A stretch of DNA of 64,000 nucleotides from Heterobasidion occidentale. Its lineage: Eukaryota > Basidiomycota > Agaricomycetes > Russulales > Bondarzewiaceae. This document shows, piece by piece, positions 1 to 11,789 of the stretch. How positions within the stretch are numbered: position 1 is the stretch's first letter; each line of letters starts with the position of its first letter. The position numbers and the translations under genes are program-made. Under the pieces are notes generated by a model. It had not been told where the DNA came from. It was given only the letters and a program-made list of their open reading frames with translations, and did not search any database. The stretch is from positions 2,976,001-3,040,000 of the forward strand of contig JBCAQO010000003.1 in assembly GCA_039111635.1 (NCBI GenBank), written 5' to 3'.

Positions 1-497
1 AATGCGTGGAGTGTTGGCTAACCGCCGGCAACTTGATTCGTCGCCGCTACCCTCCGCTACCCAATCAAATAAAATGAAAACAAAAAACGGATCAACAAAG
101 TATCGCCGCACCGCCGCGGCAAACCGAGGCGATACACTCTTATTGCGAGTGATCGTCTGCTCAATCAAACACCGCACACAAAGGCTTCAAAATCATTCAT
201 TGCAGCCGTCGCAGCGTATCAAACTAGAAGCAGTCAAAAGGGAACAGAAAAAAAACAAGCGCAGAACTAATGTCGTAATGAGAGAAAGAATCGCCGGTGC
301 GGTCGTTGCTGTGAATGTACTCATGTTAGGAAAGGTGCAATGGGATAAAAGTAGGGTGGGTTGTGCCCACGACGGGAGGAGGCGGGGACGAAGCAAGGAC
401 AAAAGCAAGAACGACAACGAGCGGCGCCGATCCGGATCGTGAGAGCCTTCTTCTAATACAGTGCGTGCGTCTTCTTTTCTTCCACTTCTCCTCGCCC

Positions 498-1526
498 TTA
501 GAAGCACTCTGCAAAGTCGGCGATCAGCATCACGTCCACAGACACGATAAGGTGGGAGACGACGCACTGCGGTGGACGATGCCAGGGCCAGACTCGTCGT
601 ACCTGCTTCGAGCACCACAGGTTCTGGAACGTGCTCAAGGATGCAAGGATAGATCCACCGATCCACACGGAGTACTTCCGCTCAGGAGGCGCGACGATCT
701 TCACCTTCATGCTCGATGGCGACAGAGACGTCAACTCCTTCTGCATCCGGTCAGCAATCCCAGGGAACATCGTCGTTCCACCAGACAGCACGACGTTGCC
801 GTACAGGTCACGACGAATATCAAGATCGCACTTGAAGATCGAGTTGTAGCTGGAAGAGATGGACGATCAGCGTCCAACTTGTGAATGACCGTCCATGTAG
901 ATCACTGGACTCACGTCGTCTCGTGGATACCGGCCGCCTCAAGTCCGAGGAACGCTGGCTGGAAGAGCGCTTCGGGAGCACGGAATCTTCGCCCAGACAC
1001 ATCAGAGTGACGCACGCCTCGATCTCACAAAGCCACTCACCGCTCATTGCCGATGGTGATGACCTGACCGTCGGGAAGCTCATACGACTTCTCGAGAGCG
1101 GACGACTGGGCGGCAGTCTGGAGCTCCTGCTCAAAGTCCAGCGCGACGTAGCACAGTTTCTCCTTGATGTCACGGACAATTTCACGCTCCGCCGTCGTCG
1201 TGAAGGGGTAGCCGCGCTCAGTCAAGTTCTTGATCAGCAAGTCGGTCAGGTCACGACCGGCGAGATCAAGACGGAGGATGGCATGGGGGAGCGCGAAACC
1301 CTCATAGATGGGGACAGTGTGCGATACACCATCACCCGAGTCGAGGACGATACCGGTGGTACGACCGGACGCGTAGAGGGAGAGCACAGCCTGGATGGCG
1401 ACGTAGAACGCGGGAGCGTTGAATGTCTCGAACATGATCTGGGTCATCTTCTCACGGTTGGCCTTCGGGTTGAGCGGGGCCTCGGTGAGCAGCACGGGGT
1501 GCTCCTCGGGCGCGACACGAAGCTCG

Positions 1527-1558
<32 letters not shown>

Positions 1559-2085
1559 GTCGTCCCAGTTGGTCACGATACCGTGCTCAATGGGGTACTT
1601 GAGGGTCAAAATACCACGCTTCGACTGGGCCTCATCACTGGATGGAGGGATGAAATGAGAAGGATGGATCGCGAAGCAACTCCTAAACAAGACATACCCG
1701 ACATAGGAGTCTTTCTGGCCCATGCCGACCATGACACCCTGGTGACGGGGACGGCCGACGATTGAGCTGCGATGCGAGATCAGCGACAGGGCACGCGTGG
1801 GAGAGTGGGATGACTTACGGGAACACAGCACGGGGGGCATCGTCACCTATGCGGATGTGAATTGTCTAACTTACTGTGCAAGCAACACACGATCTTACCG
1901 GCGACTGCGAACGATTCGAATGAGCATCGAGCGATGAATAGAGTAAAACGAGTGCTTACAGCCAGCCTTGCACATGCCGGAACCGTTGTCAATGACCTGC
2001 GGATGATGAGCCGATCTTGTCAGCTGGACGGCGCGGATGAGAGAACGGAGAGCACACGCACAAGCGCAGCGACCTCATCCTCCAT
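498..2085 (-). CDS. act1: Actin, copy 1, with a frameshifted C-terminus
   Basis: This is a conventional actin gene, the cytoskeletal ATPase that forms microfilaments. The start is MEDEVAAL at 2085, and nine exons can be read, with the same intron positions as the intact copy at 16361. They include a 24-nt first exon and a 6-nt exon at 1899-1904. The central exon (about 1640-1043) encodes the usual actin core, with Ala at about residues 135 and 170 as in canonical actins. Near 600-603 the copy lacks two bases (GA) present in copy 2. After CSKQ the frame changes, so the normal ending ([15 protein letters not shown]) is lost. If the last intron is retained, the shifted frame ends at the ordinary stop codon (498-500). 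This may be a recent pseudogene, an actin with an altered tail, or a base-calling error. Identity as actin is certain; functionality is not. Confidence 0.85.
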
Positions 2086-2163
2086 GTTGGCAGATTAATT
2101 CGTGAAGTGGGAAGAGTAGATGTAAGTGGGGGACTGATGTTGTCGGAGAGTGACACGCGGGGC

Positions 2164-2176
2164 AGGTATATATCGA
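2164..2176 (-). promoter_or_regulatory. TATA box of actin copy 1
   Basis: On the minus strand the sequence CGATATATACC lies about 80 bases upstream of the actin ATG at 2085. The same element occurs at the same distance in front of actin copy 2 (about 16272-16282), so the promoter was duplicated with the gene. Confidence 0.6.
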
Positions 2177-2399
2177 TTCGGCAGGCCGAGGCGGTGCACG
2201 GTCGTGCGGAGCACCGCAGTCCGGAATTGATGTTAGAGGATAGATGGGAGTGGCCTGTCAGCGACTGCGGATGCCGAGCTGAACGGCGAGGAACGTACCT
2301 TGGGGACGACGGCGACGGCGACGGCGAGAACGAGTAGAGAGGCGGGGCAAAGGGTATTGAGCTCATCATCGCTGCTTCCGTGTGCAATTTAGGGCAGGC

Positions 2400-3420
2400 T
2401 CCCGTCACGTCACATCACGGTGGCTACCTCCGCTCGCAAAACAACACAACACTCAACGACGAACATGGTTTCGTCAAAGACAAAGACGCTGCGCTACATA
2501 ATGCATTCATGGCTTGTGCTGGGCTGGCGGCTATCCCATAAGCGCAGGATCTTCGCACGTTTTGCGTCATTCCTCGTGCATCCCATCTTGGTACGTCCTT
2601 AACCCCGAAGCACAAAGGTGCTCCGACCGCAGTAATGCACAAGCCCGCTGAGCTGGGTCTCATACGGAAAACACCGCGTACCGTGAGCTCATCAATAGAT
2701 TAATTCTCAAACACTGTCACTGACATCTTAAACATCTCTAGATCTACCTTGGCTAGTCGCGTCCTACTGGGAGCTTGTGAGATTCAGGATCAGTCATCGA
2801 GCTCCTAGTAGTGACCAGCGTCATTCAACCACAACATGACTGGCAAGCGCACGATGAGTGCTCACCATCGGACGCACAGGTGACAGGTGAATGCCTAGCG
2901 ACACGCACAAACTGAGGTGTGCTTTTGACGCGTCCGATGTCTATTTTCCCTCCGTCTCAACGGGGATGGCCGAAAATGAGATTTTGACATTGCCTGAAAG
3001 TATTTTGTTGGAGCATGATTGCGAGCAGGATATGTAGAGGTATGTCTGAGCACCCACAAATGCATACGAATCAAATCTCAAGGTGAATATTCGATTCCTT
3101 GACTAATGTCGTTGTCAGACAGCGGAAGAGAGAAGCGAGCCGCATTCGCATGACCCACTGCAAAAGCCGTCAGAACAGGTCTGCACCCAATACTTCGCCA
3201 ACGAAGTGCTTTCAATTCTCCGCGGCGTTGCGAACTCTGCTGTCGGCTGGAATCAATGGCTTCCAATCGCTCCGAGAAAACTGGTTTCGGTGACATGGTT
3301 TAGGGCGGGCTGGAGAACGTTCCAGTTCCGCCTCTTAAAGCTGGTCTAATCCCTTGGAGCTCTCCATCCCCCATTCACGCTGATATCGACAATCGTCTCA
3401 ATCATACCACTCCCAGGGCC
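2400..3420. other. Upstream part of the actin arm, no gene recognised
   Basis: Short open frames occur but none resembles a known protein. The stretch is diverged duplicate sequence shared with 15215-16060. Part of it (3078-3296) may derive from an old coding exon, because the two copies stay alignable there, but the frames differ between copies. Confidence 0.5.
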
Positions 3421-3427
3421 TAGCATC

Positions 3428-5337
3428 ATGCCTGCACCACCAGCGCTGAGGGATAGCACCCCTCAAAACTTTCATATATACTACTCGATGCTCTGCAGTG
3501 AGCCCGCGCAGATTCCTATTCTCTTACGATCCCTTCACGAAGAAAGATCGTCCGAGCGTGAGGTCTCGCCGTAACAGTGACATCCTGCCTCACCAGTGGT
3601 TCAATCACCTCGGCCGCTCAATGGAATGCCCTGCTTGCCGCCGGGCTGCACCGTGTGTATATGGATATTATATTGACCGATGAGATCTATCACGACGTCA
3701 GGGTCTGTGCTATTGTTTTTACTGCCGCATGCTCCGACTTATCCTGCTATGATAGACACGGAAGTACTTGTCGATGGTCACCTTTGGTTTGGGCGCCATA
3801 CTTACGAACCTTACGAACAAGGATGAAGACAGCATAGTCGATTATAGGAATCCGATTGTCGCCGATGAAGTGATCAATAAGACCGTCGAGCTGTGGGAAT
3901 TCATTTGGGCTAGGCGTGGCATCTTGCAAGGCTCTGATGGTGACTTCTATCGGCTGTTGCTGGGACAACTTAACGCAAGATAGAGCACGACGTTGCTATT
4001 GAGGTGTGCTGACCATTGTCTCTGAATGCTAATGCGTCAGCTCATCTCTCTTGGACCAGAGGGCATACTTCCATACTCACACAAACACGGATTGGACATG
4101 TCACATTGTACATCTGGCAGTACACGGAGCGCCCAGATCCTGATGACGATGCGATTTTGACCCTGTTAAGCTTGTCATTATCATCGTCCCGGAGCGACAA
4201 AGACCGGCTCGTGCAAGAAGCCGTTGGCGACACATTCGGTCATCATCTGTTCATCGATCAGCTCAATCGCGACCTGCAGGACTAAACCCTCACCGGCATC
4301 AAACTATACCAACTAATGAGGTTCCTTGCCATCTTCGCCACCCATCCGGCAACGAAACAGCTGGCGTTGGAACGAGGCACCTACAAACTCATCTTTCCTG
4401 CTATACGAAGGCAGAGAGGGGAAAGCGAAGAAGTGTTATGGAAGACCATCAGATGGGCTGTTGAGCCGCTAGTGTAAGCGTGCAAATCAATATGACATCT
4501 CACATACTGACATCCACACTCCGTTTCAGGTGGGCGTTCAAGGAGTGTGATAGGGAGGTTTTGTTAGAATTGGTCGAACAACACGGCATGATGAAGTTAA
4601 TGTCTCGCGCCATGATCCTTGGAGCGAAGCATGCTGTAGATCCGGAAGATCTAGGTAAGCGGCTTGTGAGGGCTTCCGCCTCCAAACTGGTCCTTGTCTC
4701 ACCATTTCGGCACGTTGTCAGTAGACTAGTCTTATTTGTCGAAGCTGTATCTTCAAAGAACGAAGACCGAGGAAATGCGAGCTCACGGGGATCACCACCT
4801 GTCCACTATATTGATGAACGCTATACGGCAGGTCTGGTACCGAACCTTGGTCGACCTCCGCGCCATCGCGTCGCCCGTCAAGAATCAATCCGCACATCAG
4901 CGCGCGATCTCTGACTGGGAGGAATTCGGTTATCACCTCGGCTTTCAGGAGAGCATGTTTTCGGGAAACGTCTCTGCGATCGCGACGGCGTCATCTGACC
5001 AAGCGGCGTCATCGGCTACCCCTTCCACCACTGCTCTTCATTGCAGTTGGGCACGATGCGAATTTCATGACAAGGAACCGCCGCACGCTCTTCAAATGTG
5101 CTCAGGCTGCGGCAAAGCTCGATACTGTAATCGAACATGTCAAGCGAGGTAAGTCCGTAATGTCTGACTGTGAGTTCGTTCTGCATGATTCATCATCCTC
5201 GCAGCGACTGGACACAAGCGAGTCTGCAAACCCTCGGAGAATTGAAACACAAACAACATGTCGCTCGGTGTATGAATAGCATTGAAGAGCGGGGAAGCAG
5301 CAGTGAAGCAGCCTCTAGAGAGAGTGACGCGTCGTAA
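3428..5337 (+). CDS. MYND-type zinc finger protein
   Basis: This is a multi-exon gene whose last part encodes a MYND zinc finger, a metal-binding module usually used for protein-protein contact. Visible coding blocks are QWNALLAAGLHRVYMD (near 3615-3665), EEVLWKTIRWAVEPL (near 4429-4470), WAFKECDREVLLELVEQHG (near 4530-4590) and a helical block ending at the finger. The finger has the Cys pairs of CSWARC and CSGCGKARYC followed by NRTCQ (about 5040-5150), then a clear intron (donor GTAAGT near 5151, acceptor near 5203). The final exon reads SDW then loses register: an HKRVCK tail is present one frame away, so a small deletion probably damaged the last zinc ligands. The start at 3428 and the 5' splice sites are uncertain. 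The partner and process are unknown. Confidence 0.55.
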
Positions 5338-5431
5338 TTGTCAATTTCGGTTTCCTTTTTCATCCCAAAAGAATTCGATTTAAATGCAATACTTATAAGC
5401 TTCGGCGCGAAAGTGTCATGAATAGGTGCTG

Positions 5432-5475
5432 TGACTGTTGAGTCACAACTCGCAGAGGGTGCGAATGGTATTTAT
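5432..5475 (+). promoter_or_regulatory. Shared F-box unit promoter: TGACTGTTGAGTCA plus TATA-like box
   Basis: TGACTGTTGAGTCA (5432-5445) contains TGAGTCA, the consensus of bZIP factors of the Gcn4/AP-1 type, and is followed by a TATTTATG box. The same motif with a TATATAGA box recurs at 12745-12788 in front of the third F-box unit. The core is seen; bZIP binding is inferred. Confidence 0.4.
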
Positions 5476-5856
5476 GCTCCACGAAGCATGCGCAGCTTCC
5501 CAAGTACAATCCTCCCCTCGCCAGGTACGTACTGGCTCCTCCAACGACGCTTTACATCGCTAACACGACATCACCTCGCCAGGTGTCTCACGCTCCTCTA
5601 CTACTGCCTACCATAGCACTATCCCAGAGTTCCGTGTCCGATTTCTACCTTGAGTTATCATCTTTATCTCATCTTCAAGTCCTCCGCATCACCAGTCACC
5701 GTCACCACCAATACCTCTGCAGATTACGACACAGATAAGGCCGCGAGATCACTGGCCCCAGCAGCCCTGTTACAGGCTTCTTCAAAATCGCAGACGAAGA
5801 AACTACCGCATCACTGATCATATGGCCTTCTCTTGCATGCGAGGGGACAGCCAAAA

Positions 5857-7445
5857 ATGCCTCCTGTCTCACACCTCTTTCCCGAGCTGTTGGCACGCAT
5901 ATTTTCCTTTTCAGCGATGATGGAAGAACCTACGCCTTGGACACCAGTCTTAGGATGGATCAGGGTGACTCATGTCTGCAGTCAGTGGAGGCGGGCTGCT
6001 TGGACCATTCGGTGCTTTGGGCGAATATCAGCTTCAATCTTGGCTCTCGATGGTCTCGTGAGATGATACAACGCGCAAAACTAGTACCATTGATCATCGA
6101 ACCCGACGACATCCTCACTAGAGCAGTCAGTAAGACGGCTGTACGCATCCTCCGTTCCCATTTAGGTCGCGTAGCGGAACTCCGTTTGTTCAGCAACAAA
6201 GCACTACTTGATCCCATCCTCAAGACACTTGCAGCATCGGCACCATTGTTGGAGGTGGTGAAGATCTGTTCATTGGATGAATATGTGCACCTCCCTATTG
6301 ATCTATTCGGTCATCATGCCCCACGTCTTTGCGGGGTGCGACTCAGTGGATGTAGCATCCCTTGGTCCTCTCCGCTTTTGCGCAATTTGACCTTTTTGAA
6401 TATTGATGGCAGGAACGTGCTCCCCGGTCGTCCCTCGAATGAGGAATTCTTCGATACACTGGCGAATATGTGTCATCTACAATCTTTATCTATCAAGGGA
6501 TGCTTCCCTCGATACCTCCCAGGGTCGACTGCATCCAGCCGAATCAGACGACCTGTCATCAAACTACCTCGCCTACAGCATCTCGAGCTGATCGGTCAAT
6601 GGTCGGATTGTGCCCCCGTTCTCGGGAGCATTGAGGTTGCTACAAATGCGTGGATCGATCTCACTCTCCATGATTTCGATCTCACCCTCCATGATCGCGA
6701 TAGCAATGATTCTAACAGCATGTTTCTCCCGATCTTTGAGAAACATATTGGCAAGACGGGAGACGCGTTGCCTATGCGCACCCTTTCGATGGCAGTCGAC
6801 GATCAATCAGACAACAGGACTATCGACATCGACGTGTGGACCAAGCCCGATTCTGACATTGGCATATTATTCAGCGTTCATCTGTTTTACTCCAACCAAT
6901 CCACCTCACCATTCAATCTGGGCGGCCCAGAGATCCTCAATGCGATCCTGCAAGCTCTCCAAATCCACGAACTGTCAACACTGTCATTCAGACTTCAGAC
7001 GCGGGCTCCCGAGAACTACCTCGCGATTTTCGAACAGTTGAAATCAGCCCAGCGCTTGGAGAACATAGCTTGCGAAGATGACGCTTGCTCCCTTTTCAGC
7101 TCCATGCTCGTAAACACGTCCGTGTCAGGGAGTGGACCAATCAATAATCACCACCAGGCGGTTCCCTTCCCCCGACTACGATCCGTCGAACTGTCGGGTG
7201 ACTTCCTGTGGCATTTCTGGCGTCCAGATGCCCGGGCGGTTTCCGAGGGTACGCTGGTGAGGATTCTCGGACAACGCAAAGCGTTGGGAGTTCCTGTAGA
7301 GCGCCTTAAAATCAACCTGGATCCAGACGAAATAGTTCGTGAAAACCTATATCAACTCAGAGCAGCTGCTCAGAACACGGTGATTAAAATCTCGTACCGT
7401 ACAGGGAACCATGGTTTGACAGGTTTCGCGACGGTTTGCCGCTGA
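5857..7445 (+). CDS. F-box/LRR-like protein, unit 1 (best preserved copy)
   Basis: The product is a fungal F-box-like protein: the N-terminal F-box normally docks on Skp1 of SCF ubiquitin ligases, and a leucine-rich C-terminal part selects the target. The F-box reads FPELLARIFSF, then the conserved VTHVCSQWRR. The rest is one long open frame from 5937 to 7445 (502 aa) with many leucine-spaced segments (LPIDLFGHHAPRL, SPLLRNLTFLNI, LQSLSIKGC) and a terminal YQLRAAAQNTVIK block. Comparison with unit 2 shows one base missing just after VTHVCSQWRRAA (about 5997). The F-box and the LRR body are therefore in different frames, and the gene may be a young pseudogene. Other copies are at 9589, 13086 and 46603 (minus), with a fragment at 18130. 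Confidence 0.6.
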
Positions 7446-7794
7446 GTGGCAAGGTTATGGGTGATTGAGACATCGAGTCGGAAATATGGTTTCGCAGTCA
7501 AAGCCAGATAGTACCACGTTAAGGCCACAAGGTTGTAGTCTTTGAGAGAGATGTAATCAGAGACCCCCGAAATCAAATGAGATGTGTTCTAATTGAGACA
7601 AGCGCGGACAAATATATTCTGCACCGAGCACCTTAATGTTGAACATTCCAAAATTGCAGGTGGGTTGTTCTCGTAACAGCCACACATAGCAAAGGCCGTC
7701 AGCTTCCGCATCCAAGTCATCCTGTTGACTATTCACGATTAGCGTCGTCGCACTGTAAGTGATTCATGACAGCGACTGGGCACGTCTCACATTG

Positions 7795-8430
7795 AAGAAG
7801 CTAACGCCTTCGTCTCCCGCATCTACAGCTTGCCCAGCGGTCCCATCTCGCTAGATACTGCGCTCCACCCATTGCTCCAGGACGAGGCAAGCCCTACGCA
7901 AGCTCTTTGCAAGCAAAAAGTCATCCCGCTAAAACCACGCTCACCCAGGCCCCGTAGACGTCTTTGCCAGTCCGGCTCCTGAAAGACGGGAGGGGCGACA
8001 TGCCTCCAGTACACGTGACAGTCCAGGAAGTAAACGCAGCATGAGCACCACCGCTGCTCCTCCGCATCAAGAATAGCGTCGGCTAGACTTGCCTGGAGAT
8101 CGTGACCCAGTGGCACTGACCCGTTGCGCCGTTGGCGGGTTGCAGCACGTCAAGCCCTGTCGTGCTGGACCGAGGACCAAGACGTCCAAGGCACAAGGCT
8201 CGTCGGCGAGCTCCTCACGTCCACGAACACGCTGGAGAGTAAGGCCACCGGCTCAGGCTGCGGCAAGGCTCGATACTGCAATCGAACATGTCAAGCGAGG
8301 TAAGTCCGTAATGGCTGATTGAGAACCCATTCGTTCTCCATCATCTTTGCAGTGACTGGAGACAAGATAGACACAAGCAAACCTGAGAGCCCTCAGATGA
8401 ACGAACACATACAATGCATCGCCCGTTGTA
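7795..8430 (+). pseudogene. Chimeric remnant: shortened ankyrin-gene ends fused to a MYND finger (unit 2)
   Basis: Reading along the plus strand, 7810-7920 encodes AFVSRIYSLPSG and LDTALHPLLQDEA, the N-terminus of the ankyrin family (compare AFLARVASLPSGPG at 21000). At 8200-8240 follows GELLTSTNTLESKAT, matching the C-terminal coil of that family (ANELLAFADRMESKLA). Next comes CGKARYCNRTCQ, the MYND finger of the 3428 gene, with the same intron donor. A DWRQDRHKQ tail at 8350-8385 then runs into a stop. The frames are broken. The same junction order occurs at 11810-12416, so the fusion predates the tandem duplication. Confidence 0.55.
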
Positions 8431-8480
8431 TGAAGACAATTGATGAGCGGGGAAGCAACTGGAGGGACAAAAGCGATGTA

Positions 8481-9197
8481 CAGGCATCAATGAGGCTTTG
8501 GGCTGACCGAAGTTAGATGTCCCTCGGAGATTAACTTAATACACTATCGCACCAATTTTTTGGCATGCAATTGAAGCTTGTTCCAATCCTCTCAGAGCCT
8601 GTGTGCTCAGAAAAGCTATCATGTAAAATTTGAGGCCAGGAGCAGGGGATCAGTGGGTAAATCTGTTATCGGTTCGATTATGAGGCTTTGGGCTGTGACC
8701 GCTTCACGCCGGCATTTGCCATATTGATCTAATCTACATCAGGTGAATTGTGCTGTCAGGTGCATCTCACATGAACGGCACAGCGGCACGACTTTGGCGT
8801 GACGCGTGATGGCCTATTTGGGACAGCCCACACTTGGCCAAAGGAGCCAAAAACACAAGAAATAATCTAATGCACACAATCACTCATGATTCACTCCTCG
8901 GATTGTTATCAGTCTCAAGTCTTCATGCATTTTGATTGGAAAATCCACTTGTTTAAGCTCAAAAGTGTTGTTTATTTGTTGTGTTTCAGTTGGCAGATCT
9001 GGAATTCTGGACCTCGGCACAATGATTGGGACCCTCAAACATAATCACAACATAATGGTCTTCTGAAAAAATATATATGGTACCCAACATGTACAGGAGC
9101 ATGTATGAAAAAGTCCGAGAAGATTCATCGAGCGGATGTGATGCAAAGTGTGTTTAGCCCAAAGCCTCATGGTAGCCCAAGGACTCATTGATGCCTG
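8481..9197. mobile_element. 717-bp MITE-like element with TA target duplication
   Basis: The element starts with CAGGCATCAATGAG (8481-8494) and ends with its reverse complement (9184-9197). The motif TGAGGCTTTGGGCT is repeated inside at about 8490 and 8681, and inverted at 9156-9169. Both ends are flanked by TA (8479-8480, 9198-9199). Removing the element and one TA gives GATGTAATTGTCA, which is how the related unit 3 reads near 12499-12512 (GGATGTAATTGTCA), so an empty site exists in the window. It has no coding capacity. Size, TIRs and TA duplication fit a non-autonomous Tc1/mariner-type element. Confidence 0.75.
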
Positions 9198-9209
9198 TAA
9201 TTGTCACCT

Positions 9210-9588
9210 TCGGTTTGCCTATTCGTTCAAGAGCCCGATTTGGATTTAAGATTTGTAAGATTGAGCGCAAAAGTGTTGTTTGCATCACATTTTATCCGTG
9301 AGTCCAAACGACTGGCCTGAGCAGTGGCGCGCCGCCGCTCAAACTTGTACTCTACCCTTGTGTCTCGAGCTCTTCTGCTGTCTACATCACACTGTCCCAG
9401 AACAAGGTTTAGCAGAATTCTGTGACCCAAATTTTCCCATTTGAATTGTCTTCGTTCATTCTCAAGTCCTCCTCCACACCACCGGCCACTACCAGTAATC
9501 CCGGAAATTTTGACAAGGATAAGACGGCAGGATGTTGATATCGAGGTGAGGGATTCACCATTTGATGAGACTATTAAGACTCGACTCA
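9210..9588 (+). promoter_or_regulatory. Promoter and 5' region of F-box unit 2
   Basis: The stretch from TTGTCACCTTCGG onwards is alignable with 12505-13060 (unit 3) and with the minus-strand region 48590-48780 upstream of the 46603 copy. It is non-coding except for a possible short leader. It lacks the TGAGTCA and TATA block seen in units 1 and 3, so it may have lost promoter function. Confidence 0.4.
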
Positions 9589-11436
9589 TGCCACAATCAT
9601 TATTGAACCTTACTAGTGCTCTGGATTACTGGAAACAGGCGGCAAATACACGATTTAGTGTACTGGACACTTTTTTCGCATCCGCTGGCCCCGGCAGATC
9701 AGATACAGATTTCTTGAAAATTGCAGACGAGGAATTTCTGCATTGCTGATGGTATTAGCCTCCTCTCGCATGCGCCGGAACAGACTGCCTCTTGTCTCAC
9801 GTCTTCCTCCCGAGCTGTTGGCATGCATATTCTCCTTTCTAGTGGCAATGGATACACCTTCGTCTCGAGCCTTGGGATGTATAAGGGTAACGCATGTCTG
9901 CAGTCACTGGAGGCAGGTTACCTTGGACCATTCGGCACTTTGGGCAAATGTCAGCTTCAATATTGGCTCTCAATGGTCTCATGAGATGGTACAACGCGCA
10001 AATCTCGCACCATTAATCATCGGATCTAACGGATGCTCACCCAAACAGCCAGTGAGATCGCTGTACATATTCTGCACTCCCAGTTAAGTTGCACAGCAAA
10101 CCTCCGTTTAGTCGGCCGTAAAGAATATCTTGTTCCCATCATGGAGACACTTACAAGCTCGACACTATCGTTGGAAGAGGTGGAGATCCGGTCGATAGGT
10201 GGATATGTGCAACTCCCTGTTGATCTATTTGGTCATCATGCCCCTCGCCTTCGCTCAGCGTGTTTTCATGGATGCATCATTCCTTTGTCCTCTCCGGGTT
10301 TGCGCAATTTGTCCCATTTGGACATCACACTTCAGCCATCACTAGATTTCTACGTGACCCCTTATCTTCCCTTGCATGAGGGATTCTTTGATCTTCTGGC
10401 GAATATGTGTCGTCTGGAATCTCTATCAATCGATGAGTACTTCCCTCAGTACCTCCCTGGGTCGACTGCAGCCAGTCATGAGACATTCTGTCATCAAACT
10501 ACCTCACCTATCAAATCTCAAGCTGACCGGTCAATGGCTGAAATTTGCCCCCTTTCTCGAACTCATTGAAGTTCCTGCAACATCAAGTATCATTCTTGAC
10601 TGTCATGCTTTCCACAGCGATCATTTCAACAGCGCGCTTCTCTCAATCTTTGAGAGACATAGCGGGAAGACGGGAGACGCGTTGCCTATACGCACCCTTC
10701 TTATAGGTGCCGACGATGACTCAGACGACACAAGTCTCGACATCTGGGGGTGGACCACGTCCGATGCTGGCGATTTCACAGGACCGTGGCGGAACGACGA
10801 AGAGGTGGCTGACATTGGCCTCTCGTTCCATATTTGTCTGTACTACTCCACCATGGACGCCTCTCTATATCCTCTTCGTGGCCGAGAGACCCTCAAAGCG
10901 ATCCTGCAAGCTTTTCACATCCAGGACTGTCAAAACTGTGTGTCGAGTCTCGGACGCGGCTGGCCGAGGATCATCGCACGCTTACTGAACTGGTGGAATC
11001 AGCCCAGCGCTTGGAGCACATAGCTTGCGAAGATGACGCTTGCTCCATTTTGAGCTCCATGCTCACGCATCCGTCCGTGTCAGAGAGCGGGCCTGTCAAT
11101 GCTCATGATCAGGCATTTTCCCGACTTCGATTTGTCGAACTGTGGATTGACTCTCTCGGGGATGGAGCGGTACTGGGCCATAATGGGCCTGCAGCTGGCC
11201 GGCCCGTGGTCTCCGTGGATATGCTGGTGGAATTTCTCGAACGACGCGAAGCGTTGGGAGTTCCTTTAGAGCGCCTTGCAATCCACATGGGTTCACACAC
11301 AGATTCCAAATACCTGGATCAACTCAGAGCAGCTGCTCAGAACACCGTGATTGAAGTTTGGACTAGTGATGTCCAGAGAAGCATCGTCGAAGTGGTTTTG
11401 CAAGGGCGTGTCGCTGATTGGCAGGGCTATGGGTGA
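9589..11436 (+). pseudogene. F-box/LRR-like gene, unit 2, several frameshifts
   Basis: All parts of the family are present in order but in different frames: a leader ALDYWKQAANTRFSVLD, the F-box SRLPPELLACIFSFL followed by VTHVCSHWRQVTLDH, LRR segments (LPVDLFGHHAPRL, MCRLESLSIDEY), and the C-terminal YLDQLRAAAQNTVIEV. Frame changes occur near 9735 (one base missing in ADEEISALL), near 10030 after LIIGSN, near 10480 and near 10960. At least four lesions make a single functional product unlikely. It lies just behind the 8481 MITE-like element. Confidence 0.65.
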
Positions 11437-11789
11437 TCGAGACGTCGAGTCGTAGGCATGTTTTCGCAGTCCAGGCCAGATGGTACCAGGTTAAGGCCGC
11501 AAGGATGTAGTATTGGAACGAGATGTATGGCAGAGAGTGTTATCAGAGACCCCTGAAATCGAACGAGACGTGTTCTAATTGAAACAAGCGTGGTCAAAAG
11601 ATTTCTACACCGAGCACCTTAAGTATTAAACATTCCAAAATTGCAGGTAGGTCATCATCGTAACAGCCGCACATGGCGTCCGTCCAATTCAAGATGCAGA
11701 GGCCGTGGTCAGCTTCCGCATCGAAGTCGTCCTGCTGACTATTCGCGATTAGCGTCGTCGCACTGTCAGTGATTCACAACAGCGACTGG

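Larger units (their letters stand above)
330..3296. repeat. Left arm of the actin inverted duplication (about 3 kb)
   Basis: The segment reads in reverse complement against 15215-18090. Similarity covers the actin exons and introns, the 3' flank down to about position 330, the promoter with its TATA box, and upstream DNA to about 3296. The far upstream part (3078-3296) still matches the start of the other arm, including a stretch reading ERLEAIDSSRQQSSQ here. Similarity is highest in the exons and weaker upstream. I saw no match to the other side beyond about 330 or 3296. The end points are estimates by eye. Confidence 0.8.

Noticed and set aside
881..1765. 294-codon plus-strand open frame over actin copy 1 (and 16682-17515 minus over copy 2)
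   Set aside because: Exact antisense of actin exons in both copies; the frame follows actin codon bias.
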